Source of the DNA: Roseomonas sp. | Lineage (GTDB): Bacteria > Pseudomonadota > Alphaproteobacteria > Acetobacterales > Acetobacteraceae | Assembly (NCBI GenBank): GCA_020249285.1 | Contig: JADCFX010000003.1 | Span: forward strand, 1 to 64,000 | Length of the DNA stretch: 64,000 nucleotides | Direction of reading: 5' to 3' | The notes under the pieces: generated by a model | The model's input: the letters and a program-made list of their open reading frames with translations, nothing else | The model's database searches: none | What the model was told of the DNA's origin: nothing | Shown here: positions 32,902-42,057 of the stretch, piece by piece | How the letters are laid out: each line of letters starts with the position of its first letter | How positions within the stretch are numbered: position 1 is the stretch's first letter | Made by a program: the position numbers and the translations under genes

Positions 32902-34352
32902 ACCCTTGGCTGGGTGCGCTTGTTGCGCTGACGGGGTTGCGCCTGGTGCTGGCGGCGATCCTGCCGCTTTCCCCGGATGAGGCTTATTACTGGGTCTGGT
33001 CGCGCCATTTGCAGGGCGGCTATTTGGACCATCCGCCGATGGTCGCGATCTTCATTTGGCTGGGCACGGCGCTGCTGGGCGATAACGCGCTCGGCGTGCG
33101 GATATTGGGGCCGGTTTCGTTATTCATTGGTTCGCTGATGCTGGCACGCACGGCGGAAGACCTTTTCCCTGGGAGCCACGCGGGTCCATGGGCGGCGGCG
33201 CTGATGAATGCGACGCTTTTTGCAGCGCTTGGCGCCGTGACCATGACGCCCGACACACCCTTGCTGTTCTTCTGGGTGGCGACGCTATGGGCCGTGGCGC
33301 GGGCGCATCGGAGTGGCAATGCGCGCTGGTGGCTTGCTGCTGGGGTTTTTGCGGGTGGTGCGCTGCTGTCCAAATACACGGCGGCTTTGCTCGGCTTCGG
33401 GTTGGTGCTTTGGCTGCTGATGTTGCCCGAAGCTCGACGCTGGCTGATGCGCTGGCAGCTTTGGGTGGGGGGCGCGCTGGCGGTGGCGCTTTTCTCTCCG
33501 GTCATTTTCTGGAATGCGACGCATGAATGGGCATCCTTCGCCAAGCAGGGCGGGCGCACGGCGGCCGGCGGCGCGGGGCAAAGTCTGCGCTGGCTTGGTG
33601 AATTGCTGGGTGGGCAGGTGGCTTTGGTGACGCCGCTCGTCTTCCTGTTGTGCGTGGTTGGCATCGCGATGGCGGCGCGGGTGGTCTGGCGCCAGCGCGA
33701 TACGGGTGCGGCGCTGCTGCTGGCGCTGATCCTGCCCGGGGCGGCGATCTTTCTCTGGCAGGCTTTGGGCAGCCGCGTGCAGGGGAATTGGCCGGCAATC
33801 CTATACCCGAGTGCCGCCATCGCCGCCGCCGCGTTGCTGCCTGCTGGCTGGCTGCGACTTCGCATGCCTGCGCTGGCGCTGGGCTTTGCCATGGCCGGCG
33901 CGGCCTATCTGCAAGCCACCGCCGCGCCCTTGCCCCTGCCGCGACGCCAGGACCCGACGCTCGCGCGGCTTGGCGGCTGGGATGGGCTGGCGGCGGATTT
34001 GGCGCGGGCCGCCGCGCGCGAAGGCGTGGCCTTCATCGCTGCCGAGGAATATGGCCTCGCTTCCGGCATGGCCTTCCGCTTGCCGCCTGAGCTTCGCGTG
34101 GTGGCGATGGACCCGCGCTGGCGCTTCTTCACCCTGCCGCAGCCGCCCGAGAACACTGCCAGCTTGCTGATCCGAAGCGAAAGACGGGGTGAGGGACCGC
34201 CGCTTTGGCCCAGCGCTGTGCCGATTGAAGGCGATGCCGGCCGATTGATCCGTGCGCGAGGCAGCCAGCAGGCCGAAGCCTATCGGCTGTTTCGCGTTAC
34301 AACCGCGCTGGGCCAGCCGCCAAGTGCGGTTTTGCCGCAACCCAGACGCTGA
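32898..34352 (+). CDS. ArnT/GT39-like glycosyltransferase
   Basis: LPLSPDEAYYWVWSRHLQGGYLDHPPMVAIFIWLGTALLG; GTG start overlapping preceding stop (GTGA). Confidence 0.88.
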   Translation: MNPWLGALVALTGLRLVLAAILPLSPDEAYYWVWSRHLQGGYLDHPPMVAIFIWLGTALLGDNALGVRILGPVSLFIGSLMLARTAEDLFPGSHAGPWAAALMNATLFAALGAVTMTPDTPLLFFWVATLWAVARAHRSGNARWWLAAGVFAGGALLSKYTAALLGFGLVLWLLMLPEARRWLMRWQLWVGGALAVALFSPVIFWNATHEWASFAKQGGRTAAGGAGQSLRWLGELLGGQVALVTPLVFLLCVVGIAMAARVVWRQRDTGAALLLALILPGAAIFLWQALGSRVQGNWPAILYPSAAIAAAALLPAGWLRLRMPALALGFAMAGAAYLQATAAPLPLPRRQDPTLARLGGWDGLAADLARAAAREGVAFIAAEEYGLASGMAFRLPPELRVVAMDPRWRFFTLPQPPENTASLLIRSERRGEGPPLWPSAVPIEGDAGRLIRARGSQQAEAYRLFRVTTALGQPPSAVLPQPRR

Positions 34353-34412
34353 TCACGCTTGACCTTGGCGGGTGGCGCGCCTTTATCGAAGAATAACGAA
34401 AGGCTTCCCGCC

Positions 34413-35345
34413 ATGCATATCCTGAAATTCCGCCGCTTTTCCCTGCCCGAGTCCCAGGTCACACCCGAAGCGCTGGTCTTTGGCCGCCGCCAAGCCATGG
34501 CGCTCGGCGCCGGGATGCTGGCCGCTGGCCCCGCCATGGCGCAGCAAGCCGGATTGCCGCCAGCCATGCGCAATACGCGCTACGTCCCGGGCCGCGCCAT
34601 CACCGCTGAACGCGAAGTCACCACCTACAACAACTTCTATGAATTCGGCAGCCACAAGACCATCAGCGCCGCCGCGCAGCGCATGCCCATGCGCCCCTGG
34701 ACGGTGAAGGTGGAAGGTATGGTGGAGAACCCGCGCGATTATGGCATTGAGGATCTGCTCGCGCGCATGCCTTTGGAAGAACGCGTCTATCGCCTGCGCT
34801 GCGTGGAAGCCTGGGCCATGGTGGTGCCCTGGACCGGCTTTCCGCTTTCCGCCCTGCTCGCCGAGGTAAAGCCGCTTTCTTCCGCGCGCTATGTCGTGTT
34901 CCAGACCGCGACCCTGCCGAGTGTCATGCCAGGCCTGCGGCAAAGCTGGTATCCCTGGCCCTATACGGAAGGCTGCACCCTTGCCGAAGCCGCTAATGAG
35001 CTTTCCTTCATGGTGGTGGGTGCCTATGGCAAGCTACTGCCGCCGCAAAATGGCGGGCCGATCCGTTTCCATCAGCCCTGGAAATACGGCTTCAAAGCCG
35101 GCAAGAGCATTGTGACAATCCGCCTGACCGATCAGCGTCCAGTGTCCTTCTGGGAGAAAATCCAGTCACAGGAATATGGCTTCTGGGCCAATGTGAATCC
35201 CGCCGTGCCGCATCCGCGCTGGAGCCAGGCGCAGGAACGCATGCTCGGCACCGGGGAAACAGTGCCGACGCTGCTTTTCAATGGCTATGGCGAATTCGTC
35301 GCAGATCTCTACACCAATCTGCAACGCGAAAGGCTTTGGGCTTGA
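34413..35345 (+). CDS. msrP: Protein-methionine-sulfoxide reductase catalytic subunit MsrP (YedY)
   Basis: Tat-like leader FGRRQAMALGAGMLAAGPAMAQ, RLRCVEAWAMVVPWTGFPL molybdenum-cofactor Cys motif, YGFWANVNPAVPHPRWSQAQER. Confidence 0.94.
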   Translation: MHILKFRRFSLPESQVTPEALVFGRRQAMALGAGMLAAGPAMAQQAGLPPAMRNTRYVPGRAITAEREVTTYNNFYEFGSHKTISAAAQRMPMRPWTVKVEGMVENPRDYGIEDLLARMPLEERVYRLRCVEAWAMVVPWTGFPLSALLAEVKPLSSARYVVFQTATLPSVMPGLRQSWYPWPYTEGCTLAEAANELSFMVVGAYGKLLPPQNGGPIRFHQPWKYGFKAGKSIVTIRLTDQRPVSFWEKIQSQEYGFWANVNPAVPHPRWSQAQERMLGTGETVPTLLFNGYGEFVADLYTNLQRERLWA

Positions 35346-35352
35346 GGGCGTG

Positions 35353-35610
35353 ATGCGCCTGATTGGCCTTGGCCTGTTGCTGCTGGCGGCAGGGCTTTTT
35401 GCGATTTTCGGTGGCGATCCGTTGGGGGCGGTGCTGTTCAGGCTCGACCCTGGAATACTGAATTTGGCGCAGGCCGTGGTGCAGCGCTATCTTCTGCCCG
35501 TGTTGTGGGATGATGTGTTGCTGCCCGTTCTGGAAGCCCCCTCCTGGGTGGTGCCGGCGATCATGGGCGGTGCCATGACCCTATTTGGTTGGATGCGCGC
35601 GCGTGGCTGA
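35353..35610 (+). CDS. Small hydrophobic membrane protein
   Basis: MRLIGLGLLLLAAGLFAIFGGDPLGAVLF...VVPAIMGGAMTLFGWMRARG, two predicted hydrophobic segments. Confidence 0.65.
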   Translation: MRLIGLGLLLLAAGLFAIFGGDPLGAVLFRLDPGILNLAQAVVQRYLLPVLWDDVLLPVLEAPSWVVPAIMGGAMTLFGWMRARG

Positions 35611-37048
35611 CGGAGAGGCGCGGCATCAGCTTTTGCTGGTGGAGGATTCACCCTCATTAGCCACCGTCTATCAGGAATATCTGCGCGCGGGGCCTTACGA
35701 TATTCGCCATGCGCATTGCATCGCCGATGCGCTGAAATTCGCCGATCAATTGATGCCCGATGGCGTGCTGCTTGATCTGCGTCTACCCGATGGCGATGGG
35801 CTTTCGGTGCTGCGCGAATTGCGCGGGCGCGATCCTGATCTGCCTGTGGTGGTCATGACCGCGCATGGTTCGGTGACGCTGGCGGTGGAAGCGATGCAGG
35901 CCGGGGCCTCGGATTTTCTCGTAAAGCCCTTCGCGCCGGAACGGCTGACGGTGACGGTTGCGAATGTGATGGAACGCGCCGCGCTTCGCCGGCAGGTGGC
36001 GGTGCTGGCGGCGGGCGCGCCGCGCCAGGGTTTTGCCGGCTTCATCGGTGCCGCACCCACCATGCAGGCAGTCTATCGCATTCTTGAAAATGCCGCCGCG
36101 TCTCGTGCGACCGTCTTCGTCACGGGTGAAAGCGGCACCGGCAAGGAATTGGCTGCCGAGGCTGTGCATGGCATTTCGCCCCGCAAGACTGGCCCTTTCA
36201 TCGCCATCAATTGCGCGGCCATCCCCAAGGATTTGATCGAAAGCGAAGTCTTTGGCCATGTGCGCGGCGCCTTTACCGGCGCGGTAGCGGACCGCATCGG
36301 CGCGGCGCGGGCGGCGGATGGCGGGACGCTATTCCTGGATGAAATTTGCGAAATGGATTTGGCGCTGCAAGGCAAGCTGCTGCGCTTCATCCAGACCGGC
36401 ACGTTTCAGCCCGTGGGCAGCGGCAAGCTGATGCAGACCGATGTGCGCTTTGTCTGCGCCACCAATCGCGACCCCTTGGAAGAAGTACGCGCCGGGCGCT
36501 TCCGCGAAGATTTGTATTACCGCCTGCATGTCATCCCCGTGCCATTGCCGCCGCTGCGTGATCGCGGTGATGATGTGCTGGCTTTGGCCGAAGCCTTTCT
36601 GGCGAAAAGCGCCGCCGAGGAAGGCAAGCGCTTTCAGCGGTTTGATGCCGAAGCGCGCGCGGTGCTGATGCGCCACACCTGGCCCGGTAATGTGCGCGAA
36701 TTGGAAAACGCCATTCGCACGGCTGTTGTGCTGCATGATGGCGAAGTGGTGACCGCCGCGATGCTGCCGGCCACGGTGCGGGAGGGTGGGGCGAAGCCCG
36801 CCCCTGCCCCCGCGCCTCTACCGCCGCCGCCGGAACCCCCGAAAGTGCAAGCGGCCCCGCCACCGGTCGCACCAGCGCCGCGCGTCGTTGAATCCACCAA
36901 ACGCATCCGCCCCTTGGCTGATGCGGAACGTGAAGCAATTGAAGAAGCCGTGAAGCTCTGCGGCGGCAATATCGCCAAGGCAGCAGCGTTTTTGGGCATC
37001 AGCCCATCCACGCTTTATCGCAAGCAGGAAAGCTGGCGGCGGCGTTGA
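35585..37048 (+). CDS. Sigma-54-dependent NtrC-family response regulator
   Basis: Receiver LLVEDSPSLA, AAA+ GESGTGKE, GAFTGA, C-terminal Fis HTH (NIAKAAAFLGISPSTLYRK); likely GTG start near 35603. Confidence 0.95.
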   Translation: MVGCARVADGEARHQLLLVEDSPSLATVYQEYLRAGPYDIRHAHCIADALKFADQLMPDGVLLDLRLPDGDGLSVLRELRGRDPDLPVVVMTAHGSVTLAVEAMQAGASDFLVKPFAPERLTVTVANVMERAALRRQVAVLAAGAPRQGFAGFIGAAPTMQAVYRILENAAASRATVFVTGESGTGKELAAEAVHGISPRKTGPFIAINCAAIPKDLIESEVFGHVRGAFTGAVADRIGAARAADGGTLFLDEICEMDLALQGKLLRFIQTGTFQPVGSGKLMQTDVRFVCATNRDPLEEVRAGRFREDLYYRLHVIPVPLPPLRDRGDDVLALAEAFLAKSAAEEGKRFQRFDAEARAVLMRHTWPGNVRELENAIRTAVVLHDGEVVTAAMLPATVREGGAKPAPAPAPLPPPPEPPKVQAAPPPVAPAPRVVESTKRIRPLADAEREAIEEAVKLCGGNIAKAAAFLGISPSTLYRKQESWRRR

Positions 37049-37052
37049 GGTA

Positions 37053-37496
37053 TCAGCGCAAGCCGAGCGCCGTGCGCGCGGCGGCAATCGCCTCATGTGC
37101 AGCTTCGGTCAGATCATAAGCTACCAATTCATGCGGTAGCGCCCAGGCGACCTCACTCACATCATCGCCGGCGCAAGCTTCGCCTTCCAGCCAATGGGCG
37201 GCGAAATCAATGATGGTGTAATGGTAGCGCGCGCGGCCATCCTCATCTTCATTGATGGCATCGAAAACATAGGCAAGCGCCAGCTGGCCCACTTCAATGC
37301 TGGTTTCTTCGCGCAATTCGCGCCGCGCTGCTTCCTCGGCCCTCTCGCCCACATGCTGCGCACCACCGGGCAAAGACCATTGGCCGATGCGAGGTGGCTT
37401 GCCGCGACGCACAAGCAGCACGGCTTCTTCGCGAAAGACAATGCAGCCAATGCCGACCCAGGGGCGGTCAGGATATTCGCGCGGCGGGTTGCTCAC
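37053..37496 (-). CDS. NUDIX hydrolase
   Basis: Nudix box GGAQHVGERAEEAARRELREETSIEVG. Confidence 0.94.
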   Translation of the reverse strand: MSNPPREYPDRPWVGIGCIVFREEAVLLVRRGKPPRIGQWSLPGGAQHVGERAEEAARRELREETSIEVGQLALAYVFDAINEDEDGRARYHYTIIDFAAHWLEGEACAGDDVSEVAWALPHELVAYDLTEAAHEAIAAARTALGLR

Positions 37497-38533
37497 CTTG
37501 GTGCAATCGGCGGTTCAGTCGCGGGCGCAGGCGCTTCTTCCTGGCGGCGCAAATCCTCAAGCCGGGGGATCATGGCTTTTTCCTTCCATTGCCCGATTTG
37601 ATAGACCCAGCCGCGCCAACGCGCATTCAAGCGCGCCGCTTCCTCATCACCCTCAGCGGCCAGCGTTACCCAGATTTCCTCGCCCTGCTTGCGCGGGCGG
37701 GCGATGATCGCCAGCCTATCGGTCAATTCAAAGCGCGTCTCACCCAGGGCTTCACCGGGCGCATCGGCTTCGCGCCGTACATCGAGGAAAGTGAGGAATT
37801 CAAAGCTGCGCGTCACCTCATCCAGGCTGATATCATCAGCGGGCGGCGCATCGGCGGGCGTTGTGATGGCAAGCTTGCCATCGGGCTGGCCGCTATGCGT
37901 CAGCACCAGCGCTTCCTCGCCCGCGCGCGCAATCACCACGCGCTGGACGCGTTCGCGCGGCAGGTTCGCGATGTCGCGGTCAAGCCAAAGCTGCGGGTCG
38001 GCATCCACCGGAATGCGCCCTTCGGCGAGCCAAGCCTGGTTTTCATTGGGCCGCCGCACATAAGCGCTTTCCGGCACATTGCCTTGCGTGCGCACGCGCC
38101 GCCGCCCGATCACCAATTCCACCAGCGCCGCGCCTTGCGCATCCAGAACCCGCAGCAGGGTGGAAGTGGCGCCCGCGCGCATCGGGTCTTCCAGGCCAAG
38201 CCGATCAAACATCTCAGGATTGCCCGTGCGCGGTTCCATCAGGCGGAGTTCCGTCAGCCCCGTCAGTAACTCGCGGAGTTTTTCTTGCCGGATCGGATAA
38301 TCCCCCTTGGTCGGCAGCACCCAAACATCACCGCGACGGATGATGTCCAGCGCACCATCATGCCGGCGCACCTCAATCCGCGCAGCATTGGGCAGCCGTT
38401 GCGCCAGGCCCGGAAAGGCAAGTGCGCCCGTACCCACTGGCGGCGCTGGTGGCTGCGGAGGCTTGATCAAAAGCGCGCCCGCCATGGCGATAACGGCGGC
38501 GCTGCCCAGCAAAATTAGGGAACGTCTTTGCAT
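37493..38533 (-). CDS. DUF4340 domain-containing protein
   Basis: N-terminal TM, then repeated beta-rich ...RVLDAQGAALVELVIGRR...YVRRPNENQAWLAEGRIPVDADPQLWLDRDIANL. Confidence 0.82.
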   Translation of the reverse strand: MQRRSLILLGSAAVIAMAGALLIKPPQPPAPPVGTGALAFPGLAQRLPNAARIEVRRHDGALDIIRRGDVWVLPTKGDYPIRQEKLRELLTGLTELRLMEPRTGNPEMFDRLGLEDPMRAGATSTLLRVLDAQGAALVELVIGRRRVRTQGNVPESAYVRRPNENQAWLAEGRIPVDADPQLWLDRDIANLPRERVQRVVIARAGEEALVLTHSGQPDGKLAITTPADAPPADDISLDEVTRSFEFLTFLDVRREADAPGEALGETRFELTDRLAIIARPRKQGEEIWVTLAAEGDEEAARLNARWRGWVYQIGQWKEKAMIPRLEDLRRQEEAPAPATEPPIAPR

Positions 38534-38548
38534 GTCTGCTCCCCTTTT

Positions 38549-40492
38549 TCAGTGCCGAGCCGCGGCACGGCGGCGCGCCCGCAGAACACCCATGACCAGC
38601 GCGAGAATCGTCAGCAGCACCGGCACGGCGGCGATATTGAGGATACGGAGCCGTGTTTCCAACCCTTCAATATCGCGCCTGAGGTCAAGCTGCACCGCGC
38701 GCAATTGCTGACGGGTACGCAGGATTTCCTCCCGCGCACTATCAATTTCCGCGCGCTGTTCGGCGCTGATTACGGCATTGGTCTGGCCGCGCTCAGCCCC
38801 ACCCTGCGGGCCTTGGCGCAATTCGCGCAGGCGTTTTTCGGTCGCTTCCAGGCGCTGAGTCAATTCACGTTCCGTCTGGCGAAAACGCGCTTCCGCATCG
38901 CGGCGGATATCATCCACCACTTCGAACGGGCGGAGCGATTCACCGCGTGAGCGCAGCGAAATCAGCGCATCGCCGCCGGCCATGGTATCCACCAGATTCG
39001 CGATCAGCGCACCATTATCGCTGAAGGGCGTCGCCACTTGCTGCCCAAAGAAATCCTGCACGCGCACCCAGAAGCGATCTTCCAGCACATCCGCATCATG
39101 GATCACGATGATATTGGCCGCACCCTCGCTTTTCGCACGATGCGCCGGGAAATCGGCGGGGCGTTCTGCGCCTTGCGGTGGTGGCGGAGGGCCATCCGGG
39201 AAGGCCGTGCCGACTTCGCCGCGCAGCCGCGCTGCCAGCACGCGGGTTTGCCCATCAGGCCGGAAATCCGCCAGCAATTGCGTGGGGTTCGGATTGTCGC
39301 GCACCTTCGCCGCATCCGCTTCCATGCTCCGCGGGCTTGAGGTGATGAGCGGCGTGAATTCCACCCGCGCGCCATCCTTCCGCCGCAGCAAACCCGCCGA
39401 GGCAAAGGTCACCTGATTAAGCTGCGCGGTCGCGACTTCCCCCTGCGCGATGGAATCGCCCTGCGCATTGAACCAGGCGACGTAATCCACCGCCTGCACC
39501 CTATCCTGCGGATTGGCACGCACGCGCCAGGCGCCGCGCAAATCCAGCACCACTCTATCGGTGGGCGCTTCAATGCCCCAGGCATTGGTCAGGCGTTCCA
39601 GGCTGGATGCGGTATTGGCGGGCGGGCGACCCCCGGGGCCGGGGCGTGACGCCTGGCCTTCGGAATGCGGGTCAATCAACAAAATCAGCTTGCCACCACG
39701 CAGCACGAATTGATCAACGGCATATTGCGCTGCCTCCGACAATCCTTGCGGATGCGCCAGGATCATCACCTGGATGTCGTTTTCAATCACCTGCGCATCC
39801 ATGGGCACATCGCGCAAAGTGAAGAATTGCCGGAGACTATTCATCACCGCGAAGGGCTGTCCCATGGCGGCCTGGCGCATCATCATCGCGCGCGGGTCGC
39901 CATTCAAAGGCAAGGGCGACATCACGCCAATCACCGGCCGGCGCGGGTTGGAAAGCTCATAGACCAAGCGCGTCAGATCAAATTCCAGAAAGCGTTCACG
40001 GTCCGGCTGGAAGAAGGGAATGTTGCGTTCATCATCCAGTAGATTGGCGCCAACCAGACCGAAATAGACCTGCTCACCGGATTGATCCACCGGCACGCCT
40101 TGCAGGCCAAAAGCGAGCGCGCGGTCTTCGGTTTCGCTGAAGGGCTCCGGGTCCAGCACTTCAAGCCTAAGCTTGCCGCCAGATACCGCGACATATTCAT
40201 CGAGCATCGCGCGCACGCGCTCCGCATAGGCGCCAAAGGCCGGGACGGCGGTGCCGAGCTTGCGTGAATAAAAAAGTCGCAGCGTCACCTGGTCTTGCAG
40301 ACCGGACAGCACGCTGCGCGTGCCATCCGACAGCGTGTAAAGTTTTTGTGCGGTGAGATCGAGCCGCGCGCGGGGCGCAAAACGCTCCACCAGCATATTG
40401 ACGCCGATGGCAAGTGCCAGCGCCGCCACAACGCCAAGCGCCGAGGACCAGATGCGGCGCGTGCCGGGCTTTGCCCTGTTTTGATCAGCCAT
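38549..40492 (-). CDS. Gldg family ABC-type uncharacterised transport protein
   Basis: ARLDLTAQKLYTLSDGTRSVLSGL...VTLRLFYS; QFVLRGGKLILLIDPH; C-terminal coiled coil plus TM. Confidence 0.88.
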   Translation of the reverse strand: MADQNRAKPGTRRIWSSALGVVAALALAIGVNMLVERFAPRARLDLTAQKLYTLSDGTRSVLSGLQDQVTLRLFYSRKLGTAVPAFGAYAERVRAMLDEYVAVSGGKLRLEVLDPEPFSETEDRALAFGLQGVPVDQSGEQVYFGLVGANLLDDERNIPFFQPDRERFLEFDLTRLVYELSNPRRPVIGVMSPLPLNGDPRAMMMRQAAMGQPFAVMNSLRQFFTLRDVPMDAQVIENDIQVMILAHPQGLSEAAQYAVDQFVLRGGKLILLIDPHSEGQASRPGPGGRPPANTASSLERLTNAWGIEAPTDRVVLDLRGAWRVRANPQDRVQAVDYVAWFNAQGDSIAQGEVATAQLNQVTFASAGLLRRKDGARVEFTPLITSSPRSMEADAAKVRDNPNPTQLLADFRPDGQTRVLAARLRGEVGTAFPDGPPPPPQGAERPADFPAHRAKSEGAANIIVIHDADVLEDRFWVRVQDFFGQQVATPFSDNGALIANLVDTMAGGDALISLRSRGESLRPFEVVDDIRRDAEARFRQTERELTQRLEATEKRLRELRQGPQGGAERGQTNAVISAEQRAEIDSAREEILRTRQQLRAVQLDLRRDIEGLETRLRILNIAAVPVLLTILALVMGVLRARRRAAARH

Positions 40493-40495
40493 GAT

Positions 40496-41227
40496 CTAGT
40501 CAGCCTTCCGATGGTCAAGCACCACCGCATTCACGAAAAGCCAGAACCCGATGAAGGACGCGAAAAACACCACATCACGCAAAGCAATCACGCCGCGCGT
40601 GAGGCCATTGAAGCGTTCCGTGAGCGATAGCGCGCGCGCGACCTCCGCCAATACGGGCATGCGCTGGCTCAGGAAATCCGTCACCAAAGCGCTGCCGGCC
40701 ACGGCGAAAAGGAAGCAAACTGCCACGGCCAGCACAAAGGCGATCACCTGGTTCTTGGTCATGGCCGACATGGCGGAACCAATTGCAAGGTAAGCGCCCG
40801 CCATCAACAGGCAGGCGCCATAGCCAGCGGCGATCACGCCATTATCGGGGCGGCCCAGATAATTCACGGTCAATACCAGCGGGAAGGTCAGCGCCAGCGC
40901 AATGGCGCAAAAGGCCCAAGCCGCGAGGAATTTGCCAAGCACCGCCTGCCATTGCGCCATGGGCAGGGTCAGCAGCAATTCAATCGTGCCAAGCCGGCGT
41001 TCTTCCGCCCAAAGCCGCATCGTCAGCGCGGGCACCAGGAACAGGAACAACCAAGGCACGAAACCGAAGAAGGGGCCAAGATCAGCCTGACCGCGATTGA
41101 AGAAACCGCCCAGGCTGAAGGTCATGGCACCCGCCATCATCAGGAAAATCACGATGAAGACGTAAGCGACGGGGGTCGCGAAATAGCCGGCCAATTCGCG
41201 GCCAGCGACCAGCAGGGCAGCGCGCAT
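40496..41227 (-). CDS. ABC transporter permease (GldF-like)
   Basis: Six hydrophobic segments, FVPWLFLFLVPALTMRLWAEERRLGTIELLLTLP. Confidence 0.88.
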   Translation of the reverse strand: MRAALLVAGRELAGYFATPVAYVFIVIFLMMAGAMTFSLGGFFNRGQADLGPFFGFVPWLFLFLVPALTMRLWAEERRLGTIELLLTLPMAQWQAVLGKFLAAWAFCAIALALTFPLVLTVNYLGRPDNGVIAAGYGACLLMAGAYLAIGSAMSAMTKNQVIAFVLAVAVCFLFAVAGSALVTDFLSQRMPVLAEVARALSLTERFNGLTRGVIALRDVVFFASFIGFWLFVNAVVLDHRKAD

Positions 41228-41955
41228 CAGGCGGCCTCCTGCTTTAGGGTCAAATCGCGGAAGACCTGTTCCAGGGTTTTGCCGGGGGCTTCAAGCTGTT
41301 TCGGCGTGGCGTCGGCCAAAACCTTGCCGCGCGCGATGATGATGGCGCGGGTGCAGACCGCATCCACTTCTTCCAGGATATGCGTTGAAATCACGATGGC
41401 CTTTTCAGGCGCCATGCGGCGGATCAATTCCCGCACCTCATGCTTCTGGTTCGGGTCCAGGCCATCGGTTGGTTCATCCAACACCAGAACGGGCGGATCA
41501 TGCAGCAGCGCTTGCGCCAGGCCAACACGGCGTTTGAAACCTTTGGAGAGTGTCTCGATCGGTTGCAGGCGCACGCCTTCCAACTGCGTCATGGCCATGG
41601 CGCGGGCCATGCGTTCATTGGCCTCGGCGCCGCTGAAACCGCGAATGCGCGCGATGAAATGCAAAAACCCCGTGACGGTCATTTCCGGATAGGTGGGCGC
41701 GCCTTCGGGCAGATAGCCAAGCGCGCGTTTGGCCGCGACGGGCGCTTCAATCACATCCTGGCCGCAAATGCGCGCCGTGCCGGCAGTAGGGGTCACGAAG
41801 CCCGCCAGCATTTTCATGGTGGTGGATTTGCCGGCACCATTGGGGCCCAGGAAGCCCACAACCTCCCCGCGGTTCACCGTGAAGGAAACATCATCAACGG
41901 CGGTGAAGGCGCCAAAGCGCTTGGTCAGGCGCTCAATTTCGATCAGCGCGGCCAA
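41227..41955 (-). CDS. ABC transporter ATP-binding protein (GldA-like)
   Basis: GPNGAGKST, LSKGFKRRVGLAQALLHDPPVLVLDEPTDGLDPNQ. Confidence 0.95.
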   Translation of the reverse strand: MAALIEIERLTKRFGAFTAVDDVSFTVNRGEVVGFLGPNGAGKSTTMKMLAGFVTPTAGTARICGQDVIEAPVAAKRALGYLPEGAPTYPEMTVTGFLHFIARIRGFSGAEANERMARAMAMTQLEGVRLQPIETLSKGFKRRVGLAQALLHDPPVLVLDEPTDGLDPNQKHEVRELIRRMAPEKAIVISTHILEEVDAVCTRAIIIARGKVLADATPKQLEAPGKTLEQVFRDLTLKQEAA

Positions 41956-42057
41956 AGCCTATCTCCCCTTATCCTGCCTCAACTCAATTCTTTGCAACGT
42001 GGCGCGCCGCGATTTGACCCTTCCGGCGCTGGCTTGCAAGCCCCAGGGGGCAGCAGG

